A stretch of DNA of 64,000 bases from Notolepis coatsorum. Lineage: Eukaryota; Chordata; Actinopteri; Aulopiformes; Paralepididae. The position numbers and the translations under genes were made by a program. This document shows, one piece after another, positions 31,191 to 44,767 of this stretch (the stretch's first letter is position 1; every line of letters begins with the position of its first letter). The DNA lies in assembly GCA_963971535.1 (NCBI GenBank), contig OZ020593.1, forward strand, positions 34,375,119 to 34,439,118, given 5' to 3'. A model generated the notes under the pieces. The model had not been told where the DNA came from and did no database searches. It worked only from the letters and a program-made list of their open reading frames with translations.

Positions 31191-32939
31191 GTGAACACTG
31201 CGATGTGAGGAGAATCTGACTAGTTTGGTTAGTGAGCTGGTGAACACTGCGATGTGAGGAGAATCTGACCAGTTTGGTTAGTGAGCTGGTGAACACTGCG
31301 ATGTGAGGAGAATCTGACTAGTTTGGTTAGCGAGCTGGTGAACACTGCGATGTGAGGAGAATCTGACTAGTTTGGTTAGCGAGCTGGTGAACACTGCGAT
31401 GTGAGGATAATCTGACTAGTTTGGTTAGTGAGCTTGTGAACACTGCGATGTGAGGAGAATCTGACCAGTTTGGTTAGTGAGCTGGTGAACACTGCGATGT
31501 GAGGAGAATCTGACTAGTTTGGTTAGCGAGCTGGTGAACACTGTGATGTGAGGAGAATCTGACTAGTTTGGTTAGCGAGCTGGTGAACACTGCGATGTGA
31601 AGAGAATCTGACTAGTTTGGTTAGCGAGCTGGTGAACACTGCGATGTGAGGAGAATCTGACTAGTTTGGTTAGCGAGCTGGTGAACACTGCGATGTGAGG
31701 AGAATCTGACTAGTTTGGTTAGCGAGCTGGTGAACACTGCGATGTGAGGAGAATCTGACTAGTTTGGTTAGCGAGCTGGTGAAAACTGCGATGTGAAGAG
31801 AATCTGACTAGTTTGGTTAGCAAGCTGGTGAACACTGCGATGTGAAGAGAATCTGACTAGTTTGGTTAGCGAGCTGGTGAACACTGCGATGTGAGGAGAA
31901 TCTGACTAGTTTGGTTAGCGAGCTGGTGAACACTGCGATGTGAGGAGAATCTGACTAGTTTGGTTAGCGAGCTGGTGAACACTGCGATGTGAAGAGAATC
32001 TGACTAGTTTGGTTAGCAAGCTGGTGAACACTGCGATGTGAGGAGAATCTGACTAGTTTGGTTAGCGAGCTGGTGAACACTGCGATGTGAGGAGAATCTG
32101 ACTAGTTTGGTTAGCGAGCTGGTGAACACTGCGATGTGAGGAGAATCTGACTAGTTTGGTTAGCGAGCTGGTGAACACTGCGATGTGAGGAGAATCTGAC
32201 TAGTTTGGTTAGCGAGCTGGTGAACACTGCGATGTGAGGAGAATCTGACTAGTTTGGTTAGCAAGCTGGTGAACACTGCGATGTGAGGAGAATCTGACTA
32301 GTTTGGTTAGCGAGCTGGTGAACACTGCGATGTGAGGAGAATCTGACTAGTTTGGTTAGCGAGCTGGTGAACACTGCGATGTGAAGAGAATCTGACTAGT
32401 TTGGTTAGCAAGCTGGTGAACACTGCGATGTGAGGAGAATCTGACTAGTTTGGTTAGCGAGCTGGTGAACACTGCGATGTGAGGAGAATCTGACTAGTTT
32501 GGTTAGCAAGCTGGTGAACACTGCGATGTGAGGAGAATCTGACTAGTTTGGTTAGCGAGCTGGTGAACACTGCGATGTGAGGAGAATCTGACTAGTTTGG
32601 TTAGCGAGCTGGTGAACACTGCGATGTGAAGAGAATCTGACTAGTTTGGTTAGCAAGCTGGTGAACACTGCGATGTGAGGAGAATCTGACTAGTTTGGTT
32701 AGCGAGCTGGTGAACACTGCGATGTGAGGAGAATCTGACTAGTTTGGTTAGCGAGCTGGTGAACACTGCGATGTGAGGAGAATCTGACTAGTTTGGTTAG
32801 CGAGCTGGTGAACACTGCGATGTGAGGAGAATCTGACTAGTTTGGTTAGCGAGCTGGTGAACACTGCGATGTGAAGAGAATCTGACTAGTTTGGTTAGCA
32901 AGCTGGTGAACACTGCGATGTGAGGAGAATCTGACTAGC
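31191..32939. repeat. 49-bp minisatellite, about 36 units
   Basis: Thirty-five complete units plus a partial, in strict 49-bp register with no visible indel. A unit starts GTGAACACTGCGATGTGAGG and ends TTGGTTAGCGAGCTG. Variant sites: GAGGAG/GAAGAG, AGCGAG/AGCAAG/AGTGAG, GACT/GACC. The GAAGAG plus AGCAAG variant recurs at units 13, 17, 25, 30 and 35, giving a partial five-unit (245-bp) higher-order pattern. The array ends abruptly at GACTAGC|GCCGGAG. Confidence 0.95.
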
Positions 32940-33043
32940 GCCGGAGCACATGGCAGTGGCATGTGCATGTGTGTGTATTATGTTATCATTGACAATCTGC
33001 AAGCTCGATGTCGAGTCAATGTAATATAATAAGGAGACAGTAG

Positions 33044-33970
<927 letters not shown>

Positions 33971-33978
33971 GACGGTAG

Positions 33979-34269
33979 TCAAAGTAGTCATAAGAAATAT
34001 TTAATGAAATAATTACCATGGATTGAAATGAAGAATAAACTAAAGTAACGACAGACAAGAACACATACTACACAGACGGGATCAGCCTCAGACGAAAGGA
34101 AAGACAGAATACTTATACATGAGGGAATGACGAGACAAGACACACCTGGGTTAATTGCAAATGGGAACAGCTGAGGGGACTACAACACCATGACCGGGAA
34201 CTACAGCTAGACAAGACACATCACACTAGGAGCGCCTGATCAGGGCACAAACATATAGCCCTCACACAT
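33979..34269. other. Unassigned DNA
   Basis: Nothing recognisable. Confidence 0.4.
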
Positions 34270-34668
34270 AACAGTGTGTATACTGCACCTGTATATTGCA
34301 CCTGTGTATACTGTTTACGTTTACTCTTACTCATAGTATATATTCAAATTCTAATGATCTATTCCCATATTCATTGTAACATATACGATAACTGATAGGG
34401 CAGACAGACCCTCATCTTCACCTTTGATCAGACAGTTTACTTTACTTCTTGCATATTCTTGTATTCAGAGTTAATTATATTGTTTATTTAAAAAAATATT
34501 ATTCTTAAATATAATATAAATTATTTATATTCAGATCAAATTGTATTGCCTATATTTATGTCTTTCTACTATTTCGATGCACATACCTGTACTCCCCTCC
34601 CCCATGCTGCTATGACGCCCACCTTTCTCCAAGGGGATCAATAAAGGAATATCTTATCTTATCAAAAG
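34270..34668 (+). mobile_element. LINE 3' UTR fragment
   Basis: Plus-strand LINE tail ending GGGGATCAATAAAGGAATATC and then TTATCTTATC repeats. It is collinear with the broken copy at 13811/20340/29535 and shares its end with 41840-42060. No coding sequence retained. Confidence 0.65.
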
Positions 34669-35179
34669 CCAACAGGGAGCATTGAATTCTCTGCAATGCA
34701 TCATTTTGTTCTTATGAACCTGCCAAAGTTGGTTTCCGCAGTCAGTATACTGTTGCCTTAAACCTAACATGGCTGCCATAGTATTTGAATAATGTTGTCA
34801 TGGAAATGAACATTACTTCATGTGCAGACAGCTTGAGACTTAGAATGGACTGCATTTATACAGCTTTTACCCAAAGTCCTTTGCAACTTCGAAGCACTAT
34901 AATTGTCCTTTTTGTTCCTATAGCTTGAGACTCAAAACCAGAAATGTTCAACCCTGGAATGTTGCCACTGTCTAGATGGTCAGCAAGTGATGTTCTGAGT
35001 CCGATGCATTCTACCTAAAGTATGTTCTCTTTAGGGCTAACCCAAACGTTTCAAAGCTTCAATCGCTACCATGGTCATCAATTTAAGATCACTATTCGAA
35101 TGCTTTGTTTTCTTAGTTTTTGGTTGTGTGTGTGTATGGAAGCGTATTGCTGCCACACCAGAAACAGAAAAAAGATCAG
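34669..35179. other. Unassigned DNA
   Basis: No feature supported. A TGCATTTATACAGCTTTTACCC segment near 34850 vaguely resembles LINE tails but is too diverged. Confidence 0.4.
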
Positions 35180-35550
35180 TAGGGGAGAGTGGGGTAATTT
35201 GTGCCAAGGGGCAAGTAGTGTCACCCCTGTTATCTAGAAAACCATAGAAGAAGTTGGTCATGTGACAACATATTTTTGAAGAGGCATCCATTTCACTCAA
35301 CCTGCAAAGAAGGGAGACACATTTAAGTTCAAAAAACATTGTTTTGCCCTCCCAGTACAATTTGTATGATCAAGGTTTTTTTATTGCTGTGTTTGAACAA
35401 TTATAGACAACTTTGAAAACAGTTCACACATGTTTTAGTGCTTTAGTAAGCTACACCATGAGTCTATACAGTTAGCATGATGCTAGCTCAAACAGCTGGG
35501 GGATGCATTTTTTTCAAAATGGTAGGCTTGGGGTGATTTGTGTCAAAGGG

Positions 35551-35892
35551 TGTTATGTACCAGGAGCTGATCACTCCTGTGTCACTGTGCAGGCAGGCCT
35601 GATTACTCCTGTGTCACGGGGCATGCAGGTGAGGGCTGCCAATTAGCCAATTAGTGCTGATTGGTTACCTGCTGGGAGCTTTAAAGCCAGCCCTAGTAAC
35701 ACACCTGCAGGGTCGGTGCTTAGAGGGAGAGCTGTCACATTCTTCCAGTCCGTGTCCGTTGGGTTTACATTAGTACATTAGTTTACATTTACATTAATAG
35801 TTCGTTGCTATAGTAGCATTTTGAGTTAGAGCACAGGGTTTTGGTGTCGGTTTTGCACATAAGTTGCGTGCCCATGAGCCAGGGTCGTAACA
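35551..35892 (+). repeat. Gypsy 5' LTR
   Basis: 342 bp, TGTTATGTACC...GTCGTAACA. The end is fixed by the primer-binding site two bases downstream. No partner LTR was found in the window, so length is inferred from TG/CA ends. Confidence 0.65.
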
Positions 35893-35894
35893 GT

Positions 35895-35912
35895 TGGGCG
35901 CTCGTCCGGTAT
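35895..35912 (+). other. Gypsy primer-binding site, tRNA-Pro-like
   Basis: TGGGCGCTCGTCCGGTAT agrees at 16 of 18 positions with the classical proline-tRNA PBS. The two mismatches could be decay or a different tRNA. Confidence 0.6.
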
Positions 35913-36822
35913 ATTTTACCCCTAGAACTTTGTTTGGTGTTTTTTTTTTTTGTGTTACACGGGGTGTCATGGTATTATGGTTTGGGTGGTGTTCGTTACA
36001 TATGGTGTAACGTGGGGGCTTGAGCCATTTCGTCAAACAGGTGAGTATGCCGTATTTGTTTGTAATTTGATGTGACTACTTATGCTGTTAAAATATATAG
36101 TTTAGTGGGCACCACATGTAGATAGGGACATTATTTTCTGGTTGTTGGTTAGCGTCCTGTGCACCACGTACTCCTGGGGCAATCAGGGAAGGGATTAGCA
36201 CCATCTGCTTGTCTGGTACCGTATCATGTACTGGACGGGTGGATGGTCAAGTATGATCTTTGACTGGTAGCAGGTGTGGTTGAAGATGGTTAGGTCTACA
36301 GGGCATTAGTTTAAGGGTAGGTAGATTAGGGCGGCCAGAAAACACAGGTAGTGTGGCTTGATTTAGTGTTTCTTAGGGTAGACATGTGGTGGGCCGGTTT
36401 TGACTGCAGTTTAGACGTAGAAGCATATGTAGTCATATCAGGTTAGAAGGCGCACCTGTTTGGAATTGTTTGTTGGATTTATTTTGTTTGTTTGAGTGTT
36501 TGGTGAGCATACCTGGTAGCACCTAACACCCTGCGTGTATGACACATCTATTTAGGGTGGGTGTGTTTTATTTATTTTTTTATTTTATTTTTTGCAACCT
36601 AGAAAGGTGCGCTCCGTAGAGCTTACATTTCCACCGCGTTCCCTTCTGGTTGTTATTATTGGCATTTAGCATTCTTCAGTGGTTCTTCAGTGGTTCTTCA
36701 TGGTTCTTCAGTGGTTCTTTGTGGTTCTTCAGTGGTTCGTTAGGGCGGTCTTCGTGGTTCGTTAGTGGTTCTTCGTGACTGTGAGGTAAAGTGTGTAGCT
36801 TGTGGTGGCTGGTACAGTGACG

Positions 36823-38269
36823 ATGGCTTCCATCAAGGACTTTGTTGATCGCCCGTCTCATGACATGTTGGAGAAGTTTTCCAAAGAACAACTTCTAGAA
36901 CTTGCTGTACACTACAGGGTAGAGCTTTCTGCAGGTGAGAAACGTTTGAAGCCGACTGCCTTGAGTCATTAGGGAGCAGGTGCTTGAGGAGAGGGTGGAG
37001 GAGCCTCCTTCGTCTGACGCGTCTCCGCTATTACCTGGTGCAGAGGGTGAGTGGAGGATTAGGGAGTTGGAGTTTAAGGAAAGGCAGCTAGAGCGAGAGC
37101 GTGAGGAGAGGAGAGAGGAGCGTGAGCTTAAGGAGAGAGAGAGGAAAGAGGAGCGTGAGCATGAGCGTGAGCGTGAGCTTAAGGAGCGTGAGTTTAGGGA
37201 GAAACAAATGTTGCTGGAGCACGAGCATGCGCAGAAGGAGCTTGAATATAAGCATGCTGCCTTGCAGGCGGGTGCTCTGCATCCAGAGTCACGTTCCGGT
37301 TTTGATGTAGGCAGGAATATTAGGATGGTGCCTCCATTTTTTGAGAAAGACGTGGAAAGATATTTTCCCCTTTTTGAACGGGTGGCAACCACATTGAAGT
37401 GGCCTGATACCGCCTGGACACTGCTGCTGCAATGTGTTTTAGTTGGTAGGGCACAAGAAGCCTACACTGCTCTGTCCCTTGAACAAAGCGCTGATTATGA
37501 GCTTGTTAAAGCTTCCATATTGAGGGCTTATGAGTTGGTCCCCGAGGCCTATCGTCAGCGTATTAGAGGTTATCGCAGGTCGGAGGGGCAGTCTTATGTT
37601 GAATTTGGAAGGGAGAAGGAGAACCTGTTTGACAGGTGGTGCACTTCTCAGAAGGCAGAGTCAAGAGAGCAGCTTAGGCAGTTGATTCTCCTAGAGGAGT
37701 TTAAAAGATGTGTTCCTGATACTGTTTCCACACATCTAAATGAGCGTAAGGTATCGAAGATAGGCGACGCCGCTGTCTTCGCTGATGAGTTTGTGTTGAC
37801 AGTGACACACAAGTCCGTGTTTTTGGAGGACTACCGTGTTGAGTCCGGGGATAGGCGTCCTGTTCAGGGGGGCCGTTTCCCAAAACCTGTGTCTGCTGGT
37901 CAGTTAACTTCACCTCCTAGGCGGGGTGGTTCTGCTGGTGCATTCCCAGAAGGGATTATCTGTTTCTACTGTAAAGAACCTGGTCATATCGTTGCTGGGT
38001 GCCCGGTGCTTGAGCAGAAAAATGTCAGAACCGTGGCTCTGGTAGAAACCATATGCAGAACGCCTATGCCAACGTTAGATGGTGATGGGGGAAGTATCAA
38101 AAGTGTGGACAAAGAGCTTGAGGGTTCCTCAAGGTTTATGATGGATGGGTTTGTTTCTCTGACTAATGCACTAGAGTCCAAACAGGCTATAACAATTTGG
38201 AGAGATACCGGTGCTTTTCAGTCCCTCATTCTGGAGGGGGTTTTGCCGTTTTCAGAAAACTCTTCTTAG
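36823..38269 (+). pseudogene. Gypsy gag with SCAN-like capsid, and protease start
   Basis: ATG at 36823 opens MASIKDFVDRPSHDMLEKFS, which stops at 36970; the main frame continues from about 36968, so there is one frameshift. Next is an Arg/Glu coiled coil (about 37030-37260, repeats of EREREERREE type). The capsid (37310-37760) has PPFFEKDVERYFPLFERV and AYELVPEAYRQRIRGYRRS, resembling the SCAN domain. The zinc knuckle CFYCKEPGHIVAGC lies at about 37968. The aspartic protease site is WRDTGAFQSLIL (38200). A TAG at 38267-38269 interrupts it. SCAN domains of vertebrates are thought to derive from Gmr1-like Gypsy capsids, which supports the family call. Confidence 0.75.
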
Positions 38270-38830
38270 CATTCCGGTGTCGTTGTTCGGGGCTTTGGGG
38301 GTGGATTTGTGGATGCACCTTTGCATGAGGTCACGCTCAATTCTCCCTTAGTATCAGGCAATGTTGTTGTGGGGGTATGTTCTCACATTCCCATAAAAGG
38401 GGTCTCCTTCATTCTAGGGAATGATTTGGCTGGTGACAAAGTGTTGGCTACTCCGGTTGTAACTCCCATTCCTGTGGTTTCTGAGGTCCTTAATGAGCTG
38501 GCACAGAAACATCCAGGAGTGTTCCCTGTGTGTGCTGTGGCACGAGAAATGTCAAAGGACAAAAGTGATGTTGTTGATACTTCGACTTGGGACATTACAC
38601 TTAGTGACACATTCTTTGTTGAATTAAAATGTGTACCTGTTGAGAATTTTGGAAAGCACACTGTGGATGTACCTCTGCATAATGATTCTCTTGATTGTGG
38701 CTTTGTGTTAGGCCCGGTGGTGAAACCAGAGTTGACATGCGTGCCGGAGAAGCATGTGACAGGAGATGATATGGCAGCGCAGTGTCTCAAGGTCTTCCCG
38801 GCCTGTACGGTGGCTGAGGCCACGAACTAA
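38270..38830 (+). pseudogene. Gypsy protease C-terminal part
   Basis: Same frame as the gag ORF beyond the TAG. It has FVDAPLHEVTLNSPLVSG then GVSFILGNDLAGDKV, the protease flap and the LGNDLA motif that closes Gypsy proteases. A stop in the same frame lies at 38828-38830. Confidence 0.65.
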
Positions 38831-39334
38831 TTGGAGGATGAGTGTGGGAAGGATGCTATGAGAGGTGCTGTTGTTTCATGTGACACCGTTCTAGTTGGAG
38901 AGGCTACTAAGCCTGACTTAGGCTGCCAGCCTTCCCACAGTAGCTCTATTGTCCCTAATGTTTCACTTGTGGGCAGGGATGGTCCCAGTATGTCAGTTGA
39001 TGATTCTGACATTGATCCACATGTCCACACTGATTCTCTGCCATGCACTAGGTGTGATGGTCAACCTAGTTACCTGTGTCCTGTGGAGCAGGAGCCGCCT
39101 TCGCGACCTGGTCTGTTGAGTGGCAGCCATTTTGATTTTGATCAGGACAATGTTATTTTGGGTGACGCCATTTTAGATGGTGTTCCAGACGTTTTTGTGA
39201 CTGTCGTACTGCCATGTTCCCGGTACGCTGGGGCTGTACCTGAGGCGGTACATCCTACTCTGGATGTTCACGGTTTGCAGTATCCTGAATCCAAAGGGCC
39301 TGAGTTAAGTTGTGCCAGATGTTCTGTTTGTTAA
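38831..39334 (+). pseudogene. Region between Gypsy protease and RT
   Basis: Same frame again after the second stop, 168 codons without a domain I recognise, rich in Pro, Ser and Asp. In Gmr1-like elements a long low-conservation linker precedes RT, and this probably is that. The frame ends at 39334, where Tigger-like sequence (GCCCCAACTTAT) begins. Confidence 0.45.
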
Positions 39335-39461
39335 ATTGCCCCAACTTATAATTATTAACTATATATATTACTTTATTGTATTTTAGTGTTATTGTACATT
39401 GTATTCTTATATTTGATCACTAAAACTATGTGATATTCTTAATTTTAGACCAAAATCCATC

Positions 39462-39620
39462 ATGCCACGCAGATACAAACGGAAGACAGACAGGGTTTCA
39501 ACACCTCTTGAGAAGTTGGAAAGAGCAGTGAAAGAGGTGCAACAGGGGAAGACTATACGTCAGGTTGGAAAGGAGATGAAGATATGCAGGATGCTTTTAC
39601 CGCTTTTGAGATTAATATGA
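39462..39620 (+). pseudogene. Tigger/pogo transposase N-terminal fragment
   Basis: ATG-initiated 52-codon ORF: MPRRYKRKTDRVSTPLEKLE, then VKEVQQGKTIRQVGKEMKIC. This is the psq-type helix-turn-helix that starts pogo/Tigger and CENP-B-related transposases. It ends with unrelated residues; the CENP-B second HTH and the DDE catalytic domain are missing. A pyrimidine-rich TAG lies just upstream and could be a splice acceptor. Confidence 0.75.
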
Positions 39621-39900
39621 TCTGTTTTACTTAAAATTATCAATGGCACAATTTACCCCAGTGTATTCTCTCTAATGTCACAACTTACCCCGCACCAGGG
39701 GCAAGTTGTGCCACAAAACCACTTTTTTTTCTAAAGCTATATTTTGGAAACAGTTTATTTAAGATCCAAAGGGATTGTCCCCAGGGATGCACAACATCCT
39801 AAACTATATGTACATATTTTAGTTGGGGGCATTACTGTAATCCCCTTGCTTTAAAGGCACTTTAAGTACAAATTTGCACTACTTACCCCACTCTCCCCTA

Positions 39901-40457
39901 TCACATTATAACGTGATAACTTATTGTTTTAACATAAAACGTTTCATGTTATAACGTGATCACTTATTGTTTTAACATAAAACGTTTCACGTTATAACGT
40001 GATCACTTATTGTTTTAACATAAAACGTTTCACGTTGGTATCACATTATAACGTGAAACGTGTTATGTTAAAACAATAAGTTATCGGGGAGCTCCAGTAG
40101 CTCACCACGTACCGCGAGTGCTATTTCAGCGCCGTGGACAACCGCGCTCGCGCGGATCTGGGGCTGAGCGCGTTCGAATCCCGGACGGCAGCCGTGCCTT
40201 TCCCAGAGTGTCTTTCCCCCCCATCTGAACCCTTTCAGCCTGCTTCTGTCGGTCGAACTTGACCAAGTATGAATGTGAAGAGAAAAAAAAGCGATAAACG
40301 CTAAAAGAACCAGGTGACTGGTCAAAGTAAAAAAAAAAAAAAAACAATAAGTTATCACGTTATAACGTGAAACGTTTTATGTTAAAACAATAAGTTATCA
40401 CATTATAACGTGACATGTTTTATGTTAAAATAAAACAATAAGTGATCACGTTATAAC
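39901..40457. repeat. Palindromic 43-bp repeat array, split by a SINE
   Basis: Three direct units with core ACGTGATCACTTATTGTTTT (39901-40035) are followed by about three inverted units (40040-40085 and 40357-40457), giving a large inverted repeat with arms of roughly 130-150 bp. The period is 43 bp. The SINE at 40086-40340 sits in the right arm. Could be a hairpin MITE or a locally inverted minisatellite; no TSD identified. Confidence 0.75.
40086..40340 (+). mobile_element. tRNA-derived SINE, second family
   Basis: Starts GGGGAGCTCCAGTAGCTCA, contains the B box GTTCGAATCCC at about 40171, and ends in an A-rich tail. It is flanked by the 16-bp duplication AAAACAATAAGTTATC (40070-40085 and 40341-40356). 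The body differs from SINE family A. Confidence 0.8.
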
Positions 40458-41510
40458 TAGGGCTGTCAGTTTATCGCGTTAATTAGATTAATTAATTACA
40501 CAGCAAATTATCGCGTTATGAAAATTAACTCAAAATTAATTACAATTTTTAATTTTTTTTTAAATTTTTTTTTTTTTATCTCATTCATTCCATAAGAACG
40601 TAGAATACACATTACAGACTTTTTTTTATATGGTCCATTTGCATGTTCTTGGTATCTGATTCTATGGATCTCAGGGAATGTATTCCCAGTGTCAGAAATA
40701 CTGTGTCTGTTACTAGGCTTGAGTAAATTGTAATGAACCAAATGAGAATATCAATAAAAAAAAATTGTATCTTTGACTGTGAATAACACTATGCTCAAAT
40801 TGACCAGACCTGAAAAATCTAAGCAAATTAATAGATGGAAGATGATTAAACAGAAGGTTTTGTAGATACAGTACTGAATTCTGCCATCCGGACACATGCC
40901 ATTTGAAATATGATTATAGAATATAGAATATCAGGCGGGCGGCTAGGTGGTGTAGTGGGCAAGGCACTCGCCACCAGTGTGGAGACGCTAGGATTCGCGT
41001 GTTCGAATCCAGCTCTCCACATTGTTTTCAGTTTAGCTGGTCGTCCGCAGTAATACACATTGGCCGTATTACGGGGAGGGAAAACTTAAGGGTGGGGATC
41101 GAACGTTGTGAACAAGCGACTCCTACAAGTCGGTTGGTGCGCCTGCGCAGTAGAATCAGGAAGTGTCGGGGGCAGCGTGAGCCTCCCACGCGTTACTCCT
41201 CGACACTGAGAGATCGAGCTGCGCAGGTGAAAAGATGCGACTGCTGTTACCTCAAGTACCGGAGGGGACTTGTGCTATGTATGACTTAGTCCACATTGCA
41301 GCCGGCTTGTGGGAGGCAAGAAACAGCGTTCGTGACAGGGGAGGGATATTGGATGATACGAAATTGGGATGGGAGAAAATATAGAAAAATGGGAGAAAAA
41401 GTGGATCAAAAAAAAAGAATATAGAATATCAGGCATAAAATGGTTATGCGATTAAAATGCGATTAATTAGATTAATTAATTACAAATCCTGTAATTAATT
41501 AGATTAATTA
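40458..41510. mobile_element. AT-rich MITE with a SINE inside
   Basis: Begins TAGGGCTGTCAGTTTATCGC, a common fish MITE/hAT end, and is full of TTAATTAGATTAATTAAT motifs at both sides. Flanked by GTTATAAC at 40450-40457 and 41511-41518. The right end lacks a clear copy of the left TIR, and the flank is itself a repeat motif, so the TSD could be coincidental. Confidence 0.55.
40937..41415 (+). mobile_element. SINE family A copy
   Basis: tRNA-like head (A box near GGTGGTGTAGTGGGC, B box GTTCGAATCC at about 41001), central block with CTCCTACAAGTCGGTTGGTG, 3' end GATGGGAGAAAATATAG and an A run. Perfect 19-bp TSD AGAATATAGAATATCAGGC at 40918-40936 and 41416-41434. Confidence 0.9.
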
Positions 41511-41839
41511 GTTATAACGTGATACTGATCTTTTTGTCTGTTTCTGGTGTGGCAGCAATACGCTTCTGTATGTGTGTTTTTTTTTATTAACCACTACAGA
41601 CATTAGCCTACATCAGCTTAAGAAATAGCTTATAAATAAGAAGCCAACATTCACTCTGAAAATCAGTTATTCTTAGACGAGGACATCATGAGAATGTTCA
41701 GCAAACATCTACTATCTAATTTACTCATCACATGAATCCTGAAACCTTCGGACAGGAAGAGTGAAGCTTTGATTGTTCGACGGTACAGTAATTACCTCTG
41801 AAGCTTCGAAGCCCAAGAAAATGGTCATGGTAATCCTAG

Positions 41840-42060
41840 GATAAGATATTCCTTTATTGATCCCCTTGTGGAAATCCGGAAGTCATAGCAGGAGGGGGGA
41901 GAGGAGGGGAGAAGAAAAACATAAATTCTGGAGCCCAATGGCCGCTGGCACGAAGGACCGGCCAAGGCGGTTAGTGGAGTGCCGGGCACATGTGGAGTGT
42001 TCTTTTCCATGTACACATTTCTTGCCCGCCATTTTTCAGTGTATCCGTTAAATAGCATTG
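41840..42060 (-). mobile_element. LINE 3' end fragment
   Basis: Minus strand: the end of a LINE ORF with a NRLGRSFVPAAIGL-like stretch, then a 3' UTR with CCTGCTATGACTTCC and GGGGATCAATAAAGGAATAT. Same tail family as 34270-34668. Confidence 0.65.
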
Positions 42061-42335
42061 GGTGACATGTTTCCGGGCAACATCAAGAGGTGACCCTACA
42101 GCGAGGGAGTTAAACAAGATGCTCTCTTGTTGTTGTCTTTAAAAGTGGTGTTTAGTATTTCATTCATTTTACACACACGACTCACTTTATCTTTTGAATG
42201 GAGTCATTGACTGGATTGCTCTCTCGGGGGTGGGGGGGGGGGGGGGGGGGGGAGGGGGTGCATTGGTGGTGTAACCTTTTCCTAATCTCTAATTGTTAAA
42301 AGAAAAATGTTACAGCCTGTGACACTTTTGCCCCG
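42061..42335. other. Unassigned DNA with poly-G
   Basis: Contains a G-rich homopolymer around 42225-42252, interrupted once by A. Otherwise nothing recognised. Confidence 0.5.
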
Positions 42336-42925
42336 CACAAACCCATTACTCATAGTTCTCAGTCTGAATGTAATTAGGTCAGCGAGGTAGAATGCCAGGA
42401 TGAAATGGTAAAAGCGGAGAGAGGGAGAGAGAGAGAGAGAGAGACTGAGGGGTAGCAGGATAATGGAAGTGTTCATTCCAATTATGTGTTTTCAGTCACT
42501 ATCCCAAATTATCCTCAAAGGGAAATTAAGATAAAAGGCCTACGTTTGATGAAAGGCCACCTCCAGACAATTGGTTGGCTTTGCATCTATTTACCAAGAT
42601 TAGCACAACCCAACCACATGGCCAACAAGCATCCACAAACCCATTACTCATAGTTCTTAGTCTGAATGTAATTAGGTCAGCGAGGGGGAATGCCAGAATG
42701 AAATGGTAAACGTTGGAGAGAGGGGGGGAAATGGCGGGGTAGCAGGATAATGGAAGTGTTCATTCCAATTATGTGTTTTCAGTCACTACCCTAAATTGTA
42801 CTCAAAGGGAAATTAAGCTAAAGGGCCTAAGTTTGATGAAAGGCCACCTCCAGCGAGACAATTGTCTGGCTTTGCATCTATTTACCAAGATTAGGACAAC
42901 CCAACCGAATGACCAACAAGCATTC
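42336..42925. repeat. Tandem duplication, 298-bp period
   Basis: Two imperfect copies starting CACAAACCCATTACTCATAG at 42336 and 42634, both holding TCTGAATGTAATTAGGTCAG, a GA-rich stretch, AATTATGTGTTTTCAGTCAC and CATCTATTTACCAAGATTAG. Unequal divergence suggests an older local duplication. No ORF or element end. Confidence 0.8.
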
Positions 42926-43238
42926 AAAGCCGCTTAGACCTACAACAAACATAATTCCTAATACAGAACACTGGTGTTTTGATGCCTTACTGTTTGTTAC
43001 ATGACATGGGGTAATAAGATGTAATGCTATGTCTGAGGAAACAGTTATTCCCCCCTGAACAGGTGATCTAATCCAAACAATTGTGTCATCATTCCATGAA
43101 TGATGTGTGACACGTGGGTATGATGTTGACTAGAAAAGCAAGGGAAATTATCACCACACGATTTTGGTCTTTGGGATTTAGAAATAATTATTGTATTATT
43201 ATTATTATTGACATGTGCCAACATTTTACAGTGACAGT
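42926..43238. other. Unassigned DNA
   Basis: No feature beyond a short ATT run near 43196-43209. Confidence 0.4.
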
Positions 43239-44759
<1,521 letters not shown>

Positions 44760-44767
44760 GTGACAGT

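Larger units (their letters stand above)
35551..39340 (+). mobile_element. Gypsy (Gmr1-like) fragment: LTR, gag, protease only
   Basis: A 5' LTR, a primer-binding site, gag with a SCAN-like capsid and zinc knuckle, a protease remnant and the variable region before RT. RT, RNase H, integrase and a second LTR are absent; Tigger sequence resumes near 39335. The copy was therefore truncated on the 3' side, either at insertion or by later deletion. One frameshift and two in-frame stops are present. Confidence 0.75.
35182..39898 (+). mobile_element. pogo/Tigger-type DNA transposon, disrupted
   Basis: Inverted ends GGGGAGAGTGGGGTAA and TTACCCCACTCTCCCC with TA duplications at 35180-35181 and 39899-39900, as for Tc1/mariner-pogo elements. 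Internal GGGGTGATTTGTGTC and GGGGCAAGTTGTGCC motifs echo the ends. It keeps only the N-terminal transposase piece (39462-39620). Most of its interior is replaced by a Gypsy fragment at 35551-about 39340. Confidence 0.8.

Noticed and set aside
31191..32939. CRISPR-like array
   Set aside because: Units are contiguous and near-identical with no spacers; eukaryotic context.
36676..36891. Minus-strand ORF with repeated NHEEPLKNHE peptide
   Set aside because: Comes from a short TGGTTCTTCAG tandem repeat in the Gypsy leader.
40990..41020. tRNA gene from B-box match
   Set aside because: A tRNA-derived SINE head flanked by TSDs and followed by a SINE body; the same applies to 2760, 40171, 45818, 53903 and 63553.
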